Shown here piece by piece: positions 1 to 15,300 of a stretch of DNA of 52,500 nucleotides. The DNA comes from Mesostigma viride (lineage: Eukaryota > Streptophyta > Mesostigmatophyceae > Mesostigmatales > Mesostigmataceae): the NCBI GenBank assembly GCA_009746045.1, contig RPFO01000497.1, positions 1,247,470 through 1,299,969 on the forward strand, in the 5' to 3' direction. A program made the position numbers and the translations under genes. The notes below the pieces were generated by a model. The model searched no databases and had not been told where the DNA came from. It worked only from the letters and a program-made list of their open reading frames with translations. How positions within the stretch are numbered: the stretch's first letter is position 1; every line of letters starts with the position of its first letter.

Positions 1-2391
<2,391 letters not shown>

Positions 2392-3344
2392 TTCTCTAAA
2401 AAATATAAACTACCTGCCGGCAGCGGCAAACAATGACCCACTAGCGCGACACCGTTTGGGAAAGAAACTTATAGTACCGCTGCGGATCAAAATTAACAGC
2501 CCTTTCTGGCTTCAATTCACGCCCATCTCTGCCATGGACAGGTGCAGCGAGGTGTTACAACACTGGCGCACTTGAGCATTGCATTTGTTGACGTTTGCTC
2601 GTGTTGTGACATTTCTGAAAGGGGGCATCGTGCGAGTGCTTGCTCGTGCACTACAGTGAACGTCACTATAGGCATGGGCATAATGAGTTCGCCGTCCAGG
2701 TCTCCAGGACCGTCGGCGACTGTCTCCCGCGGGGCGCGGCGCCTCACAAGTCAAAACTTTCACCGCGCGTGCCACGAGGCCCGCCCCTGAGAACGCGCGC
2801 AAACTTTTGCCGCGCTGGTTGGAGGTTGAAGCCTGGACGTAAAAGAGCCGAATGTGCGCCGTTACCAGGTCTAGGTAAACATTTTATTCGAGATTTTTTT
2901 TTCTTACATAGGTACCTCGCGAATGCTTATCGTTTCTGCTGCAGGGAAAGTTCAACGCAAACCTGGTGCACGCGAGTAGTACCTGCGCAAGGTAGCGAAT
3001 GGATCCGCTGACAGCCGGGATATGATACCAGATGTATCTTCAAGTCCAAGTAGCAAAGCCCTAGGCACCGCCAGTTCATCACATGTTAATCGCATGTTCA
3101 TCACATGCCAGCTTTCTGACGGTTTAACACAATAAGTCAGGCGCGCCCAGCCAATCGCATGTCAGTCTTACACTTTTTTAGCACTTCGCGACCATCGGAT
3201 TTCTAATGCAGCCTGACCGTGTGCGCGTGGGACCAGGTGCACGAAATAACGTAATGAGGAAGGCAATATTGCAAAGCTCATGGCTGCCGCAGGAGGAAGC
3301 TCGCGAGGTACCAACTAGGCTGTTCCTCAGATAAATGGGCACGC
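2392..3344. other. Divergent intergenic region between RPN1 and the FtsH-domain-like gene
   Basis: This presumably holds both 5' UTRs and a shared or back-to-back promoter. It has no convincing TATA box, no repeat and no protein similarity that I can recognise. It includes a short T-rich stretch around 2884-2905. Confidence 0.5.
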
Positions 3345-5347
3345 TTGGCACACAAAGTTAATCCGGAAGTCGAGATGGGAAGCTTGCCTTTCGGGGGGCA
3401 GCTTTGCCTCGAGTTCCGGTTTGAGGCGACGTCAAAATACCACATCAAGGGACGTTACCACCGCTCGCAGCATAATATATCTAGGCAATGCCATGGCGTT
3501 CGGACAAAAAGCCACTCGTTAAAAAAAATACGAAGCGCATTTTGGGGTAAAGCTTGTACACCGAGATCTACGCCCTCCCTGCATTCTGTGCCCCATGCAT
3601 TCCCGTACGGCCGGGATCTTTTGGTAAAGGCTTTGAAGGGCGATAAAAATGCGGCTATCGGTTCGGGTGACAGCGTGGGGGGATCCCGGTCAGGATCAGT
3701 TGATGGAGCCCTATCGTACGATGCCATGGTGGAGAAGCTATTGGCTAGCAAAGCGTCCCGGTTCGCATCAATGTCTGGTTGGGTAAGCGCACTACCTGTG
3801 GCCGTGGTCGACGGTGCTTTTCGTTATACAGCGCCCCGAAATTGTGAAATGGAAGCCATGTCTTGTATGTTTATATTTTCTGCGCCTTCTGCTGACATAG
3901 CTGGGCAATATGCCTCGCGCGACGCCGTATGCAGCACGGCCGGCGCCGGCCACACCGGCTTCAATGGCTGCATCCCTCGGCTAACCTGCGAGACACGGCG
4001 GCGGAGTTCGACTTGGAAGCCGTCTCCGATTACATCGCATTTAACAGCCTGCTGAGCTACGTGGCCAACAGGAAGGTCCGGCGCCTCGATATGTACGAGG
4101 GGGGCCGCTTGGCTATAGGTGAGCAACTTTTCAACTCGCTACATCTTCACTATTCGATGAACGAGTGCACATGACCTGCCAACCACTGTCCATTGCTGCA
4201 TATTTTCCCTGCCACATTTCCTTAATTCTTTTCCGCGCTTTCTGTCACTTCCCCCCTGGTCTCATTGCCTCTCTCTTGCTTCTTGTGCTCCTGGTGCCGT
4301 TTCCCCTCCGCATGCCTATACTTAGCATTTGGGAAATAAAATCGTTTAGCATGTGGCTTGTTGGGACGTTGAAAAGGCGTGATTCAGTACGTTGGAAAGT
4401 AACTTCACAGGTTGCGCCCCTGTTTTCTCCAGACCGTGCTATTCTTCCTTTCATCGCTTTGGCATGTGCTTTTGTAGCACAAGTGGTAAGGCCAACTTGG
4501 CAAATGGCCTTGCCTTACTAGCACAATAATGGTGCGATTTCTGCTAGTTCTTAGAGCATGCTGGCAAACTCTGAAACACCTACTGGCTTCCAGGGAGCCT
4601 ATGCAACCACTTTGTCTCTCATTTGTACATCCAGACAGCGGAATGCAACCCTTTCCTTGAACAGCGGAATTGAACTCCTAGGGATAGGGGTAGCCTCGTC
4701 AAGTTATGTTTGTCTCTCTCCCGCGCCTCACCCTTTCCTCTCTGCAAATACCGGTGTGGGGGCAGCCTTTTCCCGTTTGCTGTGGCTGGTCGCTTACAGC
4801 TTGTAGTCCACGCTGGCATGGCACACCCCAAACATTAAGACACTCTTGCTCACATTTTCCACTACCCTTATTGTCATTTCACGCATTATTCGCTCTCGCT
4901 CCTCCCCTCCCCCCAGTGGACATTGTCGGCGTGGGTGCGCGCAAGGTGGACCTGCCACCCAACGCGGAAGAGATCCTCACCAGCATCCTCACCCAGTCGG
5001 GTTTCCTGGAGACCTACAACGACCCCATGGAGACCCCTGCCACCTCCGTCAAGGGCGAGCCGTCCGACAGCGTCGGCGGTGTGAGCGGTCTGGCCGCCAG
5101 CGCGCAGCAGCTGGTCGCCACCGTGGGCGAGACAGTCCAGGGTGCCCTGGTCAACGACCTCATGCCCAGCTTTGAGGCGCTCCCAAGGCCGCTCGCCGCC
5201 GGGGTGGTGTGTGCGGCGGCACTGGTCCCCGCCGCGGCCATGGCGCGGCTGGTCATGGACAAGTCGGCCAAGAACGAGATCCTGCGTGCCGCAAGCAAGG
5301 GGCAGGGGAGGGGAGCCGCGGGGTCAGGGAGCCGGTGGGTTGCGTAG
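3345..5347 (+). CDS. FtsH extracellular-domain-like protein without AAA or protease domain (putative, plastid or mitochondrial)
   Basis: Exons 3345-3782, 3935-4118 and 4917-5347 join in phases 0 and 1 and give about 350 residues. The first ATG of the open frame is at 3345; 3375 is an alternative. The N-terminal ~110 residues are rich in Arg, Ser and His and poor in acidic residues, as in an organelle transit peptide. Exons 2-3 encode YIAFNSLLSYVANRKVRRLD then MYEGGRLAIVDI and LPPNAEEILTSILTQSGF. The order of hydrophobic, basic and Gly positions recalls the FtsH_ext domain that precedes the second membrane segment of FtsH proteases. A hydrophobic stretch near the C-terminus (LAAGVVCAAALVPAAAMARL) could be a membrane segment; a stop follows about 30 codons later where FtsH would enter its ATPase domain. 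A TGTAA poly(A)-like signal follows at 5512. That it is a gene is likely; the FtsH relation is by eye only. Confidence 0.6.
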
Positions 5348-6368
5348 GGTGCTGCGCAAGGCGGCCGCTGTATAGTGGGAGGGTGAGCCGCGTGGCTGGT
5401 GGGGGAATAGAAGAGGGGAGGAGGGGGAGGAGGGGACCGCCCGTGGCAGAGGTGAGCGCCCGTGTGGCTGTTGTTATGGCGGACTTCTGAGTTCTGGTCT
5501 ACCGCATGACTTGTAACTTGGAAAGACGAGGATGGTAGTGACAAAAGGTGTTCAGGAACAGGGTTTCCGGATGGGTTTGGAAGGGGCCTTGGATGTATAC
5601 ACCATTGGGGGTGGTTGAAAAGGTTATTCATCTGAGCTATGTTGTGAGGATTCGGTTACTTAAGCAGAGACTTGGGTGGCTTGGCGCGGCCATTTTATGT
5701 GTGGAATCGCTTGCGTCTGTGCGGGAGCAACAGGGCAATGTGCTGTTTTTCTGCTGTGTTTCTTCCCTGCACACATCCTCCTTGTGTATGGTACCTATTG
5801 TTACCTGGACGAATGGGCCATCTCTGGCACCCTGGGAATCAACTGCGGCCAGCACAAGGTCGGAGTATCGGCACGCGTGTGCTACGCGATTGCCGTCCGT
5901 CGAGCCCGTGTTATCGGCCGAGCTTGTGTATGGATGGCGCTCCCCAGCCTGTTCTGCACAAGTAGCAATAGTAATGTGTTTCGCATTACTCAACTGGTCG
6001 TCGCCATCGGTGCACGTATCATCTACAGGAAAGCTTGATGGATGCGGAAATCTTGATGGACGCGGAAACTCCTGCAACCTTGTAGTACCCATGTCACCTT
6101 TCCTGTTCACTCCGCCATCCACGCTCGACAGTGTGTGGACATTCCTCATGCCTGCTCATCCCCGGTGGGCTCATGTCTGTCTGCCAGCACTCAATCCCTG
6201 TGCCCGTCTCCTTTTGTTTACCGGCCACACTTACCCTATCGTGTGTGTGCTCCTCCTGTCTATGCTCGCCCTGTGTTCACTCGCACCCTGTGTGCTCCAA
6301 CCCATGCATCTCACGGCTACCATCCGGACAGTACCAGCGCACTTCGCCGCATGTTCGGGGGCGCCGCC
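5348..6368 (+). other. 3' flank of the FtsH-like gene and 5' region of the PES-like gene
   Basis: A TGTAA poly(A)-type signal lies at 5512-5516, 165 bases after the upstream stop. From about 6050 to 6350 the sequence is pyrimidine-rich and ends in a possible 3' splice site (CAG at about 6335), so the next gene may have an untranslated or targeting first exon here that I cannot place. An open frame runs from 6135 into the PES-like gene. Confidence 0.45.
5512..5516 (+). promoter_or_regulatory. TGTAA poly(A) signal of the FtsH-like gene
   Basis: TGTAA replaces AATAAA as the common poly(A) signal in green algae. This copy lies 165 nt after the stop codon on the coding strand, a typical distance there. 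Confidence 0.45.
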
Positions 6369-9300
6369 ATGACTGACCTCCCCCCCACAACATCTCGCAA
6401 CCAGGAGCCTGACCTTATCGAGCCCAGCGGCGACGACCTGGCTGCGCTGGACACGCGAGGCGTGCTGGGCGGCCCCAGCGGCGCCAACCTGGCCAACCCA
6501 GAGGTGCTCAACGGGATGCGGTCCACCCTGGAGAGCATGTACACACTCGACGCCGACATCTTCCAGCCCAAGTCGTGGGGGTTCCGCGGCGCGCGAGATG
6601 GCGGCCAGCCGCAGTCACCGCCGTCTTCCGCGCACCCCGCCGAGCTGCTCTCGCCCTCCTCGGAGCCGCCCCAGGGCCCCAACGGCCACGCGGTCTTCCC
6701 TGATGTCGCGGGGACAGAGCAAGAGGATGATGTGGCGGAGGAGGCCGGCGCGGCAGTGACCGCGGGACGGTGGGGGCAAGACGTGGGAGGAGGGGCGGGG
6801 GCGGCACAAGCGACCCCAGCTGCTCAGGAGGAGGAGGAGGAGGAGGAGGAGGAGGAGGAGGAGGAGGAAGAGGAGGATGACTCTCTGGTAGCAGAGGAGG
6901 CCACCTCTGGCCCCACCCCCATGGCCGCGGCAACCACCCCCACCGCTGCGACAATCGCTCCCCCCACGGCTGCGACCACCACTTCCCCCACGGCCGCGAC
7001 GACCGCTCCTGTGGACTCGCGGGCGGCCCTAGAGGAGCGTGTGGCTCGTGAGGTATCCGCATCCGCTGGGTCATATGCGCCCCCAGCGCCCACCGCCTCG
7101 CCGCCGCCGGCCCCTGTGTCCCAGCCAGTGAAACCCGTCGCGGTGCCGGCAAGCCCGAGTGTGCCAGGTTCTGGCAGTGGGGCAGGTGGCAGCAGCACGG
7201 TTGATGAGTCGTGGATGCGGAGGCATGGAGAGGCCGTGGAGCGCGAGATGGCGGTGGCGGCGGCGGCGGCTGAGCAGGCAGCGCTGTTGGGTGTTGGTAG
7301 TGGTAATGCTGGCAGCCTGGACATTGTGGACACAGCGCGACTTGCGGTGAACCTGGACGAGGTGGAGGCGGAGATGGGCAAGGCCGCACACGAGGCGGAG
7401 GTGGACGCAAACAGCCGCGCCGAGAAGGTGAGCAGCAGCATCGATAACAGAACGATACGTTGTAACAATAGCTCGTGATGCTGCGGTTGAGGTAGACGCA
7501 ACCAGCTTTGCCTAGTGAGGGGGAGGAATATCCTCTGGTATACTTTATCTTGGAGCTATTCCTGTTACCATCAGTTTCCGCTCATGCTGCCTGCTTGTGA
7601 TCACAAAAGCAGCAAGCAGGATGTGTGCTTTTATGCCCCTTGGCTGGCTTTGCTCCCTCGCTGTTCTCCCACTGGGTTGGCAGGATACTCCCGCAGCTCT
7701 TTACCATTACCTTATTGCCTGCCTCTGCTCTTTGCCCACTCCCTTGCCTCTCATGATGGTCCGGCTCGCTCTCCTCCCTGCAAATTTTTTTCCCGCTCGC
7801 CTGCCCTTGCCTGCCCTTGCCACCCGCATCTTCCCAGCTTCCCCCATCACTACTGCTGCCAAGGGGTTGGATATACCTGGCACCCCTACATGCCTCAATG
7901 CTTGAAATCTGTCGGCCTTTTATCGCCCCCAATGCCTCATTACGCTCAGTTGAACACCTCATCTCTGGGTTGATCTATCGGCCTCATCGCCCCTAGTGCC
8001 TCATTACTCAATTCATCTATCGGCCTTATTGCCCCTAGTGCCTCATCACTGGGTTGATCTATTGGCCTCATTGCCCCTAATGCCTCATTACTCTATTGAT
8101 ATATCGGCCTTATCGCCCCTAGTGCCTCATTACTCAATTCATCTATCGGCCTCATCGCCCCTAATGCCTCATTACTCTATTCATCTATCGGCCTCATCGC
8201 CCCTAGTGCCTCATTACTCAATTGATCTATCGGCTTCATCGCGCCTAATGCCTCTCTATAAACCTATCGGCCTGCCCCTGGTGCTGTAAATCTATCGGCT
8301 CCCCCCTCCCCCCCAGGCGGCTCGTGAGGCGGTGGACAAGGCAACGCGCCTCCTGCGCAGCGCCGAGGACAACGTGGTTGAGCGCAAGCGCGCTGCCGCT
8401 GACGAGGACAAGCGGCGTTCGGCGGCAGTCCAACAGGCGCTCGAGAACGCGCAGGCGCTCCACCTGCAGGTGGATGCCGCGTCCGCCAGCTTCCAGCAGC
8501 TGTCCCAGCGGCACCGCGAGTCGGCCGGTTCGCTGCGTGCGGTCCAGGACAAACACACGGGGCTTGTGGCAGCGGCCGAGGGCAAAGTGGCCGCGGCTGA
8601 GGATGCGTTGGCCCAGCGCAAGGCGGCGCTAGCGGACGGCACGGCGCGGTTCTCCCTGGCGGCCGAGGAGGCCCGTGCCGCGGCCGCCAAGGAGGCGGCA
8701 AGAGCCGCGGCGGCAGCATTAGAGCTTGCCAAGGTGGATGCAGAGGAGCGGGAGGCGGCCGCGGTGGCGGTGCTCGAGGAGGCCAAAGCGGCTGCGGCCG
8801 TGGCAACCAACGCGGCGCGTGTGGCTGTTGTAGACCTGCACGCGCGGGAGAAGCAGGCGGTGGTGGTGGCGACGAAACACGCGAGCAAGCTGGGCGAGAT
8901 GGACCGCGAGCACGCCAAGAAGGAGACCGCGGCCAAGCGTGCGCGGGAGGAGGCGGACGCGGCGGCGATGGGCCTGCGGGCGCGCGAGATGGTCGCGACT
9001 GGTGTCGCAAAGGAGGCGGCCGAGGCAATCGCGGCGGCATCCGATGACCTGGCGGTCGCCGAGCGCGAGGCAGCCGCGGCGGCCGAGGCCGTGTTCCTCG
9101 GCCGCGCCGAGAAGGAAGGGAAGGCGGTCGCATTAGCAAGGGACAAGGAGGCGCTGCTCACGGCAGCGGCGGAGCGAGAGGCGGTGGCGGCGGCGGACGT
9201 GGAGTTGGCACTCGATCGGCTCAAAGTGGCGCAGAAGGCGGCGGAGAGTGCTGCGAATGTCTCGGCGGAGCGCGCCAAGGAGAGCGTGCGGGCGCGCAGG

Positions 9301-12300
9301 GAGCTCGAGGCGGCCACGCTCCCGCCCACACAACAGGGACCGGGGGCCAAGGGTTCAGCGGTCGGCCCGTCGTCGGCTCTCGTCTCGGAGCTCACCTCGC
9401 GCAGGGATGCTGCGTATGGGGCGGCGAGGGAGGCGGCCGTCCAGGTGGTGCTGGCGAGGAAAGAGCTGAGCGACGCCGAGGCGGAGGTGGAGGCGGCACG
9501 GCAGCGGCTGGCAGACGTCACAGCGGGAAGCGCAGCAGCGGCGGCGGCGGCGCGGGACGCGCGCTCGCAGGAGAAGGAAAAGGGCGAGCGGATGGTGATG
9601 AGCGCGGTGGAGAGGGAGAAGGCGGCCACCGCGGCGCTGGAGGCCGCGCGCGACAAGGCTAAGCTGGTGGGTGGGGGGTGGGTGAGGAGAAAACTTGTGT
9701 GTGTGCTTCAAGGCCAAGCAGGGGAGTGACCAAGCAGGTTGGTGTGCTCAGGTCACCACGCAGGGGGAAGTGGGAGGTTGGGTGGCCTAGGAGGGGATTG
9801 GCCAAGCGCGGGGGTGGTAGGGGAGAGTGGCCAAGCATGCAGGTGGGTTGGATCAGTGGGCAAGCATGGGGACGGGGGGCGAAGCAGGTGGGGAGAGGGG
9901 CTGCTTTCAAGCAGGTGTGCGCCGTGATGTTGGCCGTGTTACAGGCATCAGGAACTTTGGAATCCAAAGGGTCACCCCTGCAATGCCTAGATAGATGGTC
10001 AGGGCCACGTGAGCAGGAACTGCGCGATCACGGTACAGGTGCTAGAATATTTTTTTTCTTTGAGGGTTGCCTTGCCCCTTGCAAAGCGGTAGTGTTTTTG
10101 TCAGACCTGTTGGCTATGATGGTTGTCACGGCTGAATGATACCTGTGCATCCCCTTTGACCTCATCTATGCCACCCCCCCATGTCTCTTCTTGCCACCAG
10201 ATCCGCTCCCAGATGGGTCGCCGGCGCGCTGAGGTGGACGGTCTGGTGGCCCAGGCGGCCGCCAAGCTTCACGACGCAGAACAGGCGGCGCAGGATGCGG
10301 CAGACGCCAGCAGCTCCGCTCTCGTCGAGCTCACGGCCGCCAGGGACGCCGCTGAGGCAGAGAAGGCCCTCCTTGAGGAGCAGCTGGGGGAGCTGCGGCG
10401 CACCGTGGTGGCAGCCGAGGAGGAGAGCAGCGAGCGGGAGAGCCAAGTGCTGGCGGCTGGGCGCATGCTGGACGGGGAGCGGCGCAAGGGGTCGGCTGCG
10501 GTGAGTGCGGCGGCGGCTGAGGCGGCCGCGAGGGAGAAGGACGCGGTCGCGCGGGCGAGGGAGCTCACGGGCGCGCGGGATGGGGGCGAGAAGTTGCTCA
10601 CAGAGCTGCGCATCAAGGTCGAGCTGGCGACCAAGGTGCGTGAGGATAGTGATCGTAATGCCAACAGTACAGCCACGGAGTGGTTTTTGTTTTGGTACGT
10701 ATAGGGGGGTGCGCATCACTGTGGTGTTTATTAATCACAGTGGAGCTGACGATCAAGGGACAGGATGATCCTAACGGCATGTGCCATTGCCGTGTGGTTA
10801 CCAACTAGTAGTGCTAACCAGATGAGTTGGAGTAGGGACATGTTTAGGGGGTGTGCATTTAACAGTGCTAGTTGTAATGAGGACTGGGCACCGATAGGCC
10901 AGCTGGGCGCTTGCGCAGATACATGTGGCGGATCGATGGAGCGCCAGCACGCTGGCCGTGTTGCTTGTTGCAAGGAAGCTCGTTAGGTGGTGTCCTGCTT
11001 GGGCGTGAGGCCAAGTGCGGATACCCTCCTTAAAGCATCAAGATCAGGGGCGTAAATCCTTTGCCAGCGGGAATGTCCCCCAGGTGTGGGTTGGTGGCCC
11101 CGTCTGGGGCGATGTGTCTTGCTGGCTTTCTTGGTGGGTGGATGGATAACTGGGTAGCTTCATAGATTGCCTAGTGCTTGGATGGATTGATAGTAACTTG
11201 TTGGCTTGATGATTCAATGATCGACGGCTCCAGGGGTGATTGGGTTCTTTGGTGCCTTGAGGGCTGGACAATGCGCTGTCATCTACCTTGATCGTCTCGG
11301 TGCATCTCCTCGAAACAGTAAATCGTGAATAAATTATCGTTTCTTTGCTTCTTATTATTTATTTCTTTTTTATAATCCACCCCCCAGGCACTGGAGGAGG
11401 CGCAGCGCGACCTCGCGTTGTGCATCAAGACGCGCGACTCGGCACTGGCGCGCGCGTCGTCCGAGTTTGAGAAGGTGCAGGCGGAGGTGGAGGAGGGCCA
11501 GCGCCAGCTGGCGGCACTGGAGGACTCGGTGCGGCAGGCAGCAGCACGCGTGGTGCTCACGCGCTCAGAGGCGGACGAGAGGAAGGAGTGGCACCGCAAT
11601 GTGAGCGACCAGCATGGACCATGGCCCCACCACGGAGCCTGCCCCCCCACCACAAAGCCTGCCATCATCACGACGGCCTGCCCGATGGCGTCTGTGTCTC
11701 TCTATGGATGCATCTCTGTCCTTGGTGGCTTTTATGCCGAACATGCCTCCTCGCGCTCTCTTTGTGCCCCTGCTGAGTTTTCCCTGGTGTCATTATTAAC
11801 CATGACACCAGAAAGGAGATGCATGCATGCAGACATGCAGGCAGGCAGCCTTGCAGGCGTTACCTGGTTAGACAGTTGAGCAGGCAAAAACACACACAAA
11901 CGCTGGCAAAGACTCCTGACTGACGAACCAGCATCGCCGCGTCCCTTTCCAACCTCCCCCCTCCCCCCTCCCAGGCGGTGCTGGACGCAGAGAATGTGCT
12001 GGCCCAGGCGAAGAAGGTGGAGGTGGCGGCGCACGCGGAGCTGGCGGCCGCCACCAAGCGCTCCAAGCTGCTGCTGCGGTCGCACGAGCGGGAGCGTGCG
12101 CTGGCATTAGTGCGCGGGGCAGACTTCTCGGCCGCCACCAACATTTCGCTGCTGCAGCCGGTGCCGCGGCCGCGCGATTGCCCCGCGCCCGTGCTGCTCT
12201 ACCTGCCAGGGCTGGACGGGACCGGACAGGTGGGTGGGCCAGCCAGCCAGCCAGCCTATTTTTTCGAGGAATGTGGGTTGTATAAAAAGTAGATAGAGGA

Positions 12301-15300
12301 CTGGGCATGGTCGTATCTTTTTTGTCTGACGAGGATGCCAGCAAGGACGTTGTGCTGGTGTCAGTGGGCGACTGACCATCTCGTGGCTGTATGGGGTAAC
12401 GGATCAAGGATGGCCGTGCCGCAGAACATTTTTTGTTGGCTCCATCGCGTGAAAACAGCTGGTTTGTTCACCTTGTTATGCCGTCCCAGAAATGACATCC
12501 GCGTGGTTCTTTTAAACTCTCGATGCATACAGCAACTATATACATGCATCCCGTGACCCGGCGTGTAGTTAAAGTTTCGCATTGTGCCGCTGTCAGCATG
12601 CGCCTGGCCACATTTCCAACAGTGCCCATTTAACCTCGCCTGCTCTCCCCTCTCCCCGCCACCACCCACCCTCACGCACCTACCTACCCCCGTGCAGGGC
12701 GTCCGGCGCCAGCTGGCGGCGATCGCGGCGGAGGGCTACGACCTGCGGTGCCTCCACATCCCGCCTGGCGACCGCTCCACCTGGGCGCAGCTGGTCAACC
12801 AGCTCATGCCGCTCGTGCGTGAGGCCGCGAGGCCTTGGCATGAGAGCGTGGCGGCCGGCAAGGAGGCGGCGGCAGGGGGGGATGGCAAGGAGGGCAACAA
12901 GGCTGGCAAGGGCAAGCGGCTGCCGCCACCGCCGCCATCCGTCACCATCCTGGCAGAGTCGTTCAGCGGCTGCCTGGCGCTGTTGCTGGCTAAGGCAGCA
13001 CCGGACCTGATCGCGCGCATTGTGCTGGTGGGTGGGGAATAGACAGTGCATCGTGCTGGTGGGTGGGGAATAGACAGTGCATTGTGCTGGTGGGTGGGGA
13101 ATAGACAGTGCATGGTGCTGGTGGGTGGGGAATAGACAGTGCATTGTGCTGGGGGGTGGGGTTGACACGGGGTCGTGCTGGGGGGTGGGGTTGACACGGG
13201 GTCGTGCTGGGGGGTGGGGTTGACACGGGGCATCGTACTGGGGGGTGGGGTTGACACGGGGTCGTGCTGGGGGTGGGGTTGACACGGGGTCGTGCTGGGG
13301 GTGGGGTTGACACGGGGCATCGTACTGGGGGGTGGGGTTGACACGGGGTCGTGCTGGGGGGTGGGGTTGACACGGGGCATCGTGCTGGGGGGTGGGGTTG
13401 ACACGGGGCATCGTGCTGGGGGGTGGGGTTGACACGGGGCATCGTGCTGGGGGTGGGGTTGACACGGGGCATCGTGCTGGGGGGTGGGGTTGACACGGGG
13501 CATCGTGCTGGGGGGTGGGGTTGACACGGGGCATCGTGCTGGGGGGTGGGGTTGACACGGGGCATCGTGCTGGTGGGTGGTGTTGACACGGGGCATCGTG
13601 CTGGGGGGTGGGGTTGACACGGGGCATCCTGCTGGGGGGTGGGGTTGACACGGGGCATCGTGCTGGGGGTGGGGTTGACACGGGCATCGTGCTGGGGGTG
13701 GGGTTGACACGGGGCATCGTGCTGGGGGGTGGGGTTGACACGGGGCATCGTGCTGGGGGTGGGGTTGACACGGGGCATCGTGCTGGGGGGTGGGTTTGAC
13801 ACGGGGCATCGTGTGGGGGGGTGGGGAATAGTGGTAGGGGGGGGGGGGGGTTGGCACAGGCATTGTGCTGGTGGGTGGTTAACAAAGCTGGTTGGTGGGG
13901 ATGACACAGGGCATCGTGCTGGTGTGCGGTGGGAGGTGCTGGTGGCTGGTGAATAGACAGTGCATTGCGGGGTGAGGGGAAAGGGTGGCTGGCTTGTCCC
14001 ATTATCTGCCTCTGTTCATGTCAGGGCATGCATGCTCGCCATGCTCCTCCCTGATGACATCCTGACCATTCCCATGTCATGGCTGTCATGTTACACAGTC
14101 ATCAGGAAACACCCATGCCCCATAGCGGTGAGACGCAAAGGCCCCAGCCTTGCTGGGGTCCTTCTGTCTTTGCATGAGGCAGACCCTTTGCTTGTGTCAT
14201 TTTGTTACTGTATTATGTGTTTGCTTGCGCGTTCACGATTCTCACTTGGCATGCATGTGCGCCACCTTGCGCCGCACATCAACCGTGCCCGCAGGTGAAC
14301 CCCGCGACCAACTTTGCGGCGGACAACCCCATTATCAACTTTGCTGCCGGCACGGGGCTGGTGGAGGTCATGCCCAAACCGGTGGTCGATGTCATCATGG
14401 TGCGTGCCGGGGAAGAAAGGGGGGGCGGGGGGAGCGTGGCCAGAGGCAGAGGGTAGTCCCAGGACTCGGATGCATGCGTGGAGATGAGTGGCACAGTGTT
14501 GTGACCAGCGCATGCCGCTGTGACTGTTCACAAGGTTCCACATATCTGCATTTCAGTTCCGTGTGGTAAGTTTATCAGGCCGCGGCAAAGGCAGGATGCT
14601 TATTCTGTAAAACCATGGTGACAGCACTGGCGTTGACCCGGAGACTGGTATAAGGACAGGTAATGGCTGCTTTCTTTCTGGCCATTCAGCCCTGCCGGTA
14701 GCCATCATTTTTTCTTGCTGCATCGTATATTACTGGGAAGGGCCCAAAACTCCATACACTTAATGCTGTCCCATGGTTTCCTTGGCCACGAGTTGCCTGC
14801 TGCAACTACGGGTGCCGGATTCTTTTACCTCTGTACTTGCTCTCCATCAAACCAGAGGCTCAAGAACTAGATGACAACCTGTTCTGATGCACCATCATCT
14901 CCTTGGGTTGCTCTCTGTTCCGCCAATGTGTACTTTTTTTTGTCTACATGGTTCCTACTCATGCAGGAGGTCATGCAACCGCTCATGGTTAAGAAGAGCC
15001 GCGTCTCTGCCGCCAGTGACGTGGAGTTCAGGTAACACAGCAGGCGCCCGGCCCTTCAAGAGCCGTGGCTCCTTTGACATCAAACCATCAGGGCAACCTT
15101 AACCATCGCCTGCGATAGAAAAAAAATTGGTTCGTCCGGCTTGTCCCCTGTGTTGCCTTGCTTCATAAGCCATTGACATTCTGGCCCTTGCCTGCTGCTC
15201 GGTATCCCTTATCTCCCTGAGCCTGCTGTGCGTGGAGTGTGCCAACAGTCGCAGTACCAGCACTGCCCCAAAAATATGTATGTCCTCTCACTCGGTGCCT

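Noticed and set aside
5548-6368. 274-residue open frame on the plus strand before the PES-like gene
   Set aside because: Composition is not protein-like, it has no similarity that I recognise, and it overlaps pyrimidine-rich sequence that looks like intron or UTR.
6508-9717. Long minus-strand open frames opposite the PES-like exons
   Set aside because: They are shadows of GC-rich Ala/Glu/Arg codons, Pro/Arg- or Ser/Ala-rich, with no splice or domain support.
6369-11600. Coiled-coil exons as a separate gene from the PES module
   Set aside because: Exon 5 (11975-12229) contains both coiled coil and hydrolase start in one frame, and all junctions are in phase 0 with good splice sites.
12680-14002. 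Proline/histidine-rich minus-strand frames of up to 440 residues
   Set aside because: They are produced by the 31-bp minisatellite in PES-like intron 6.
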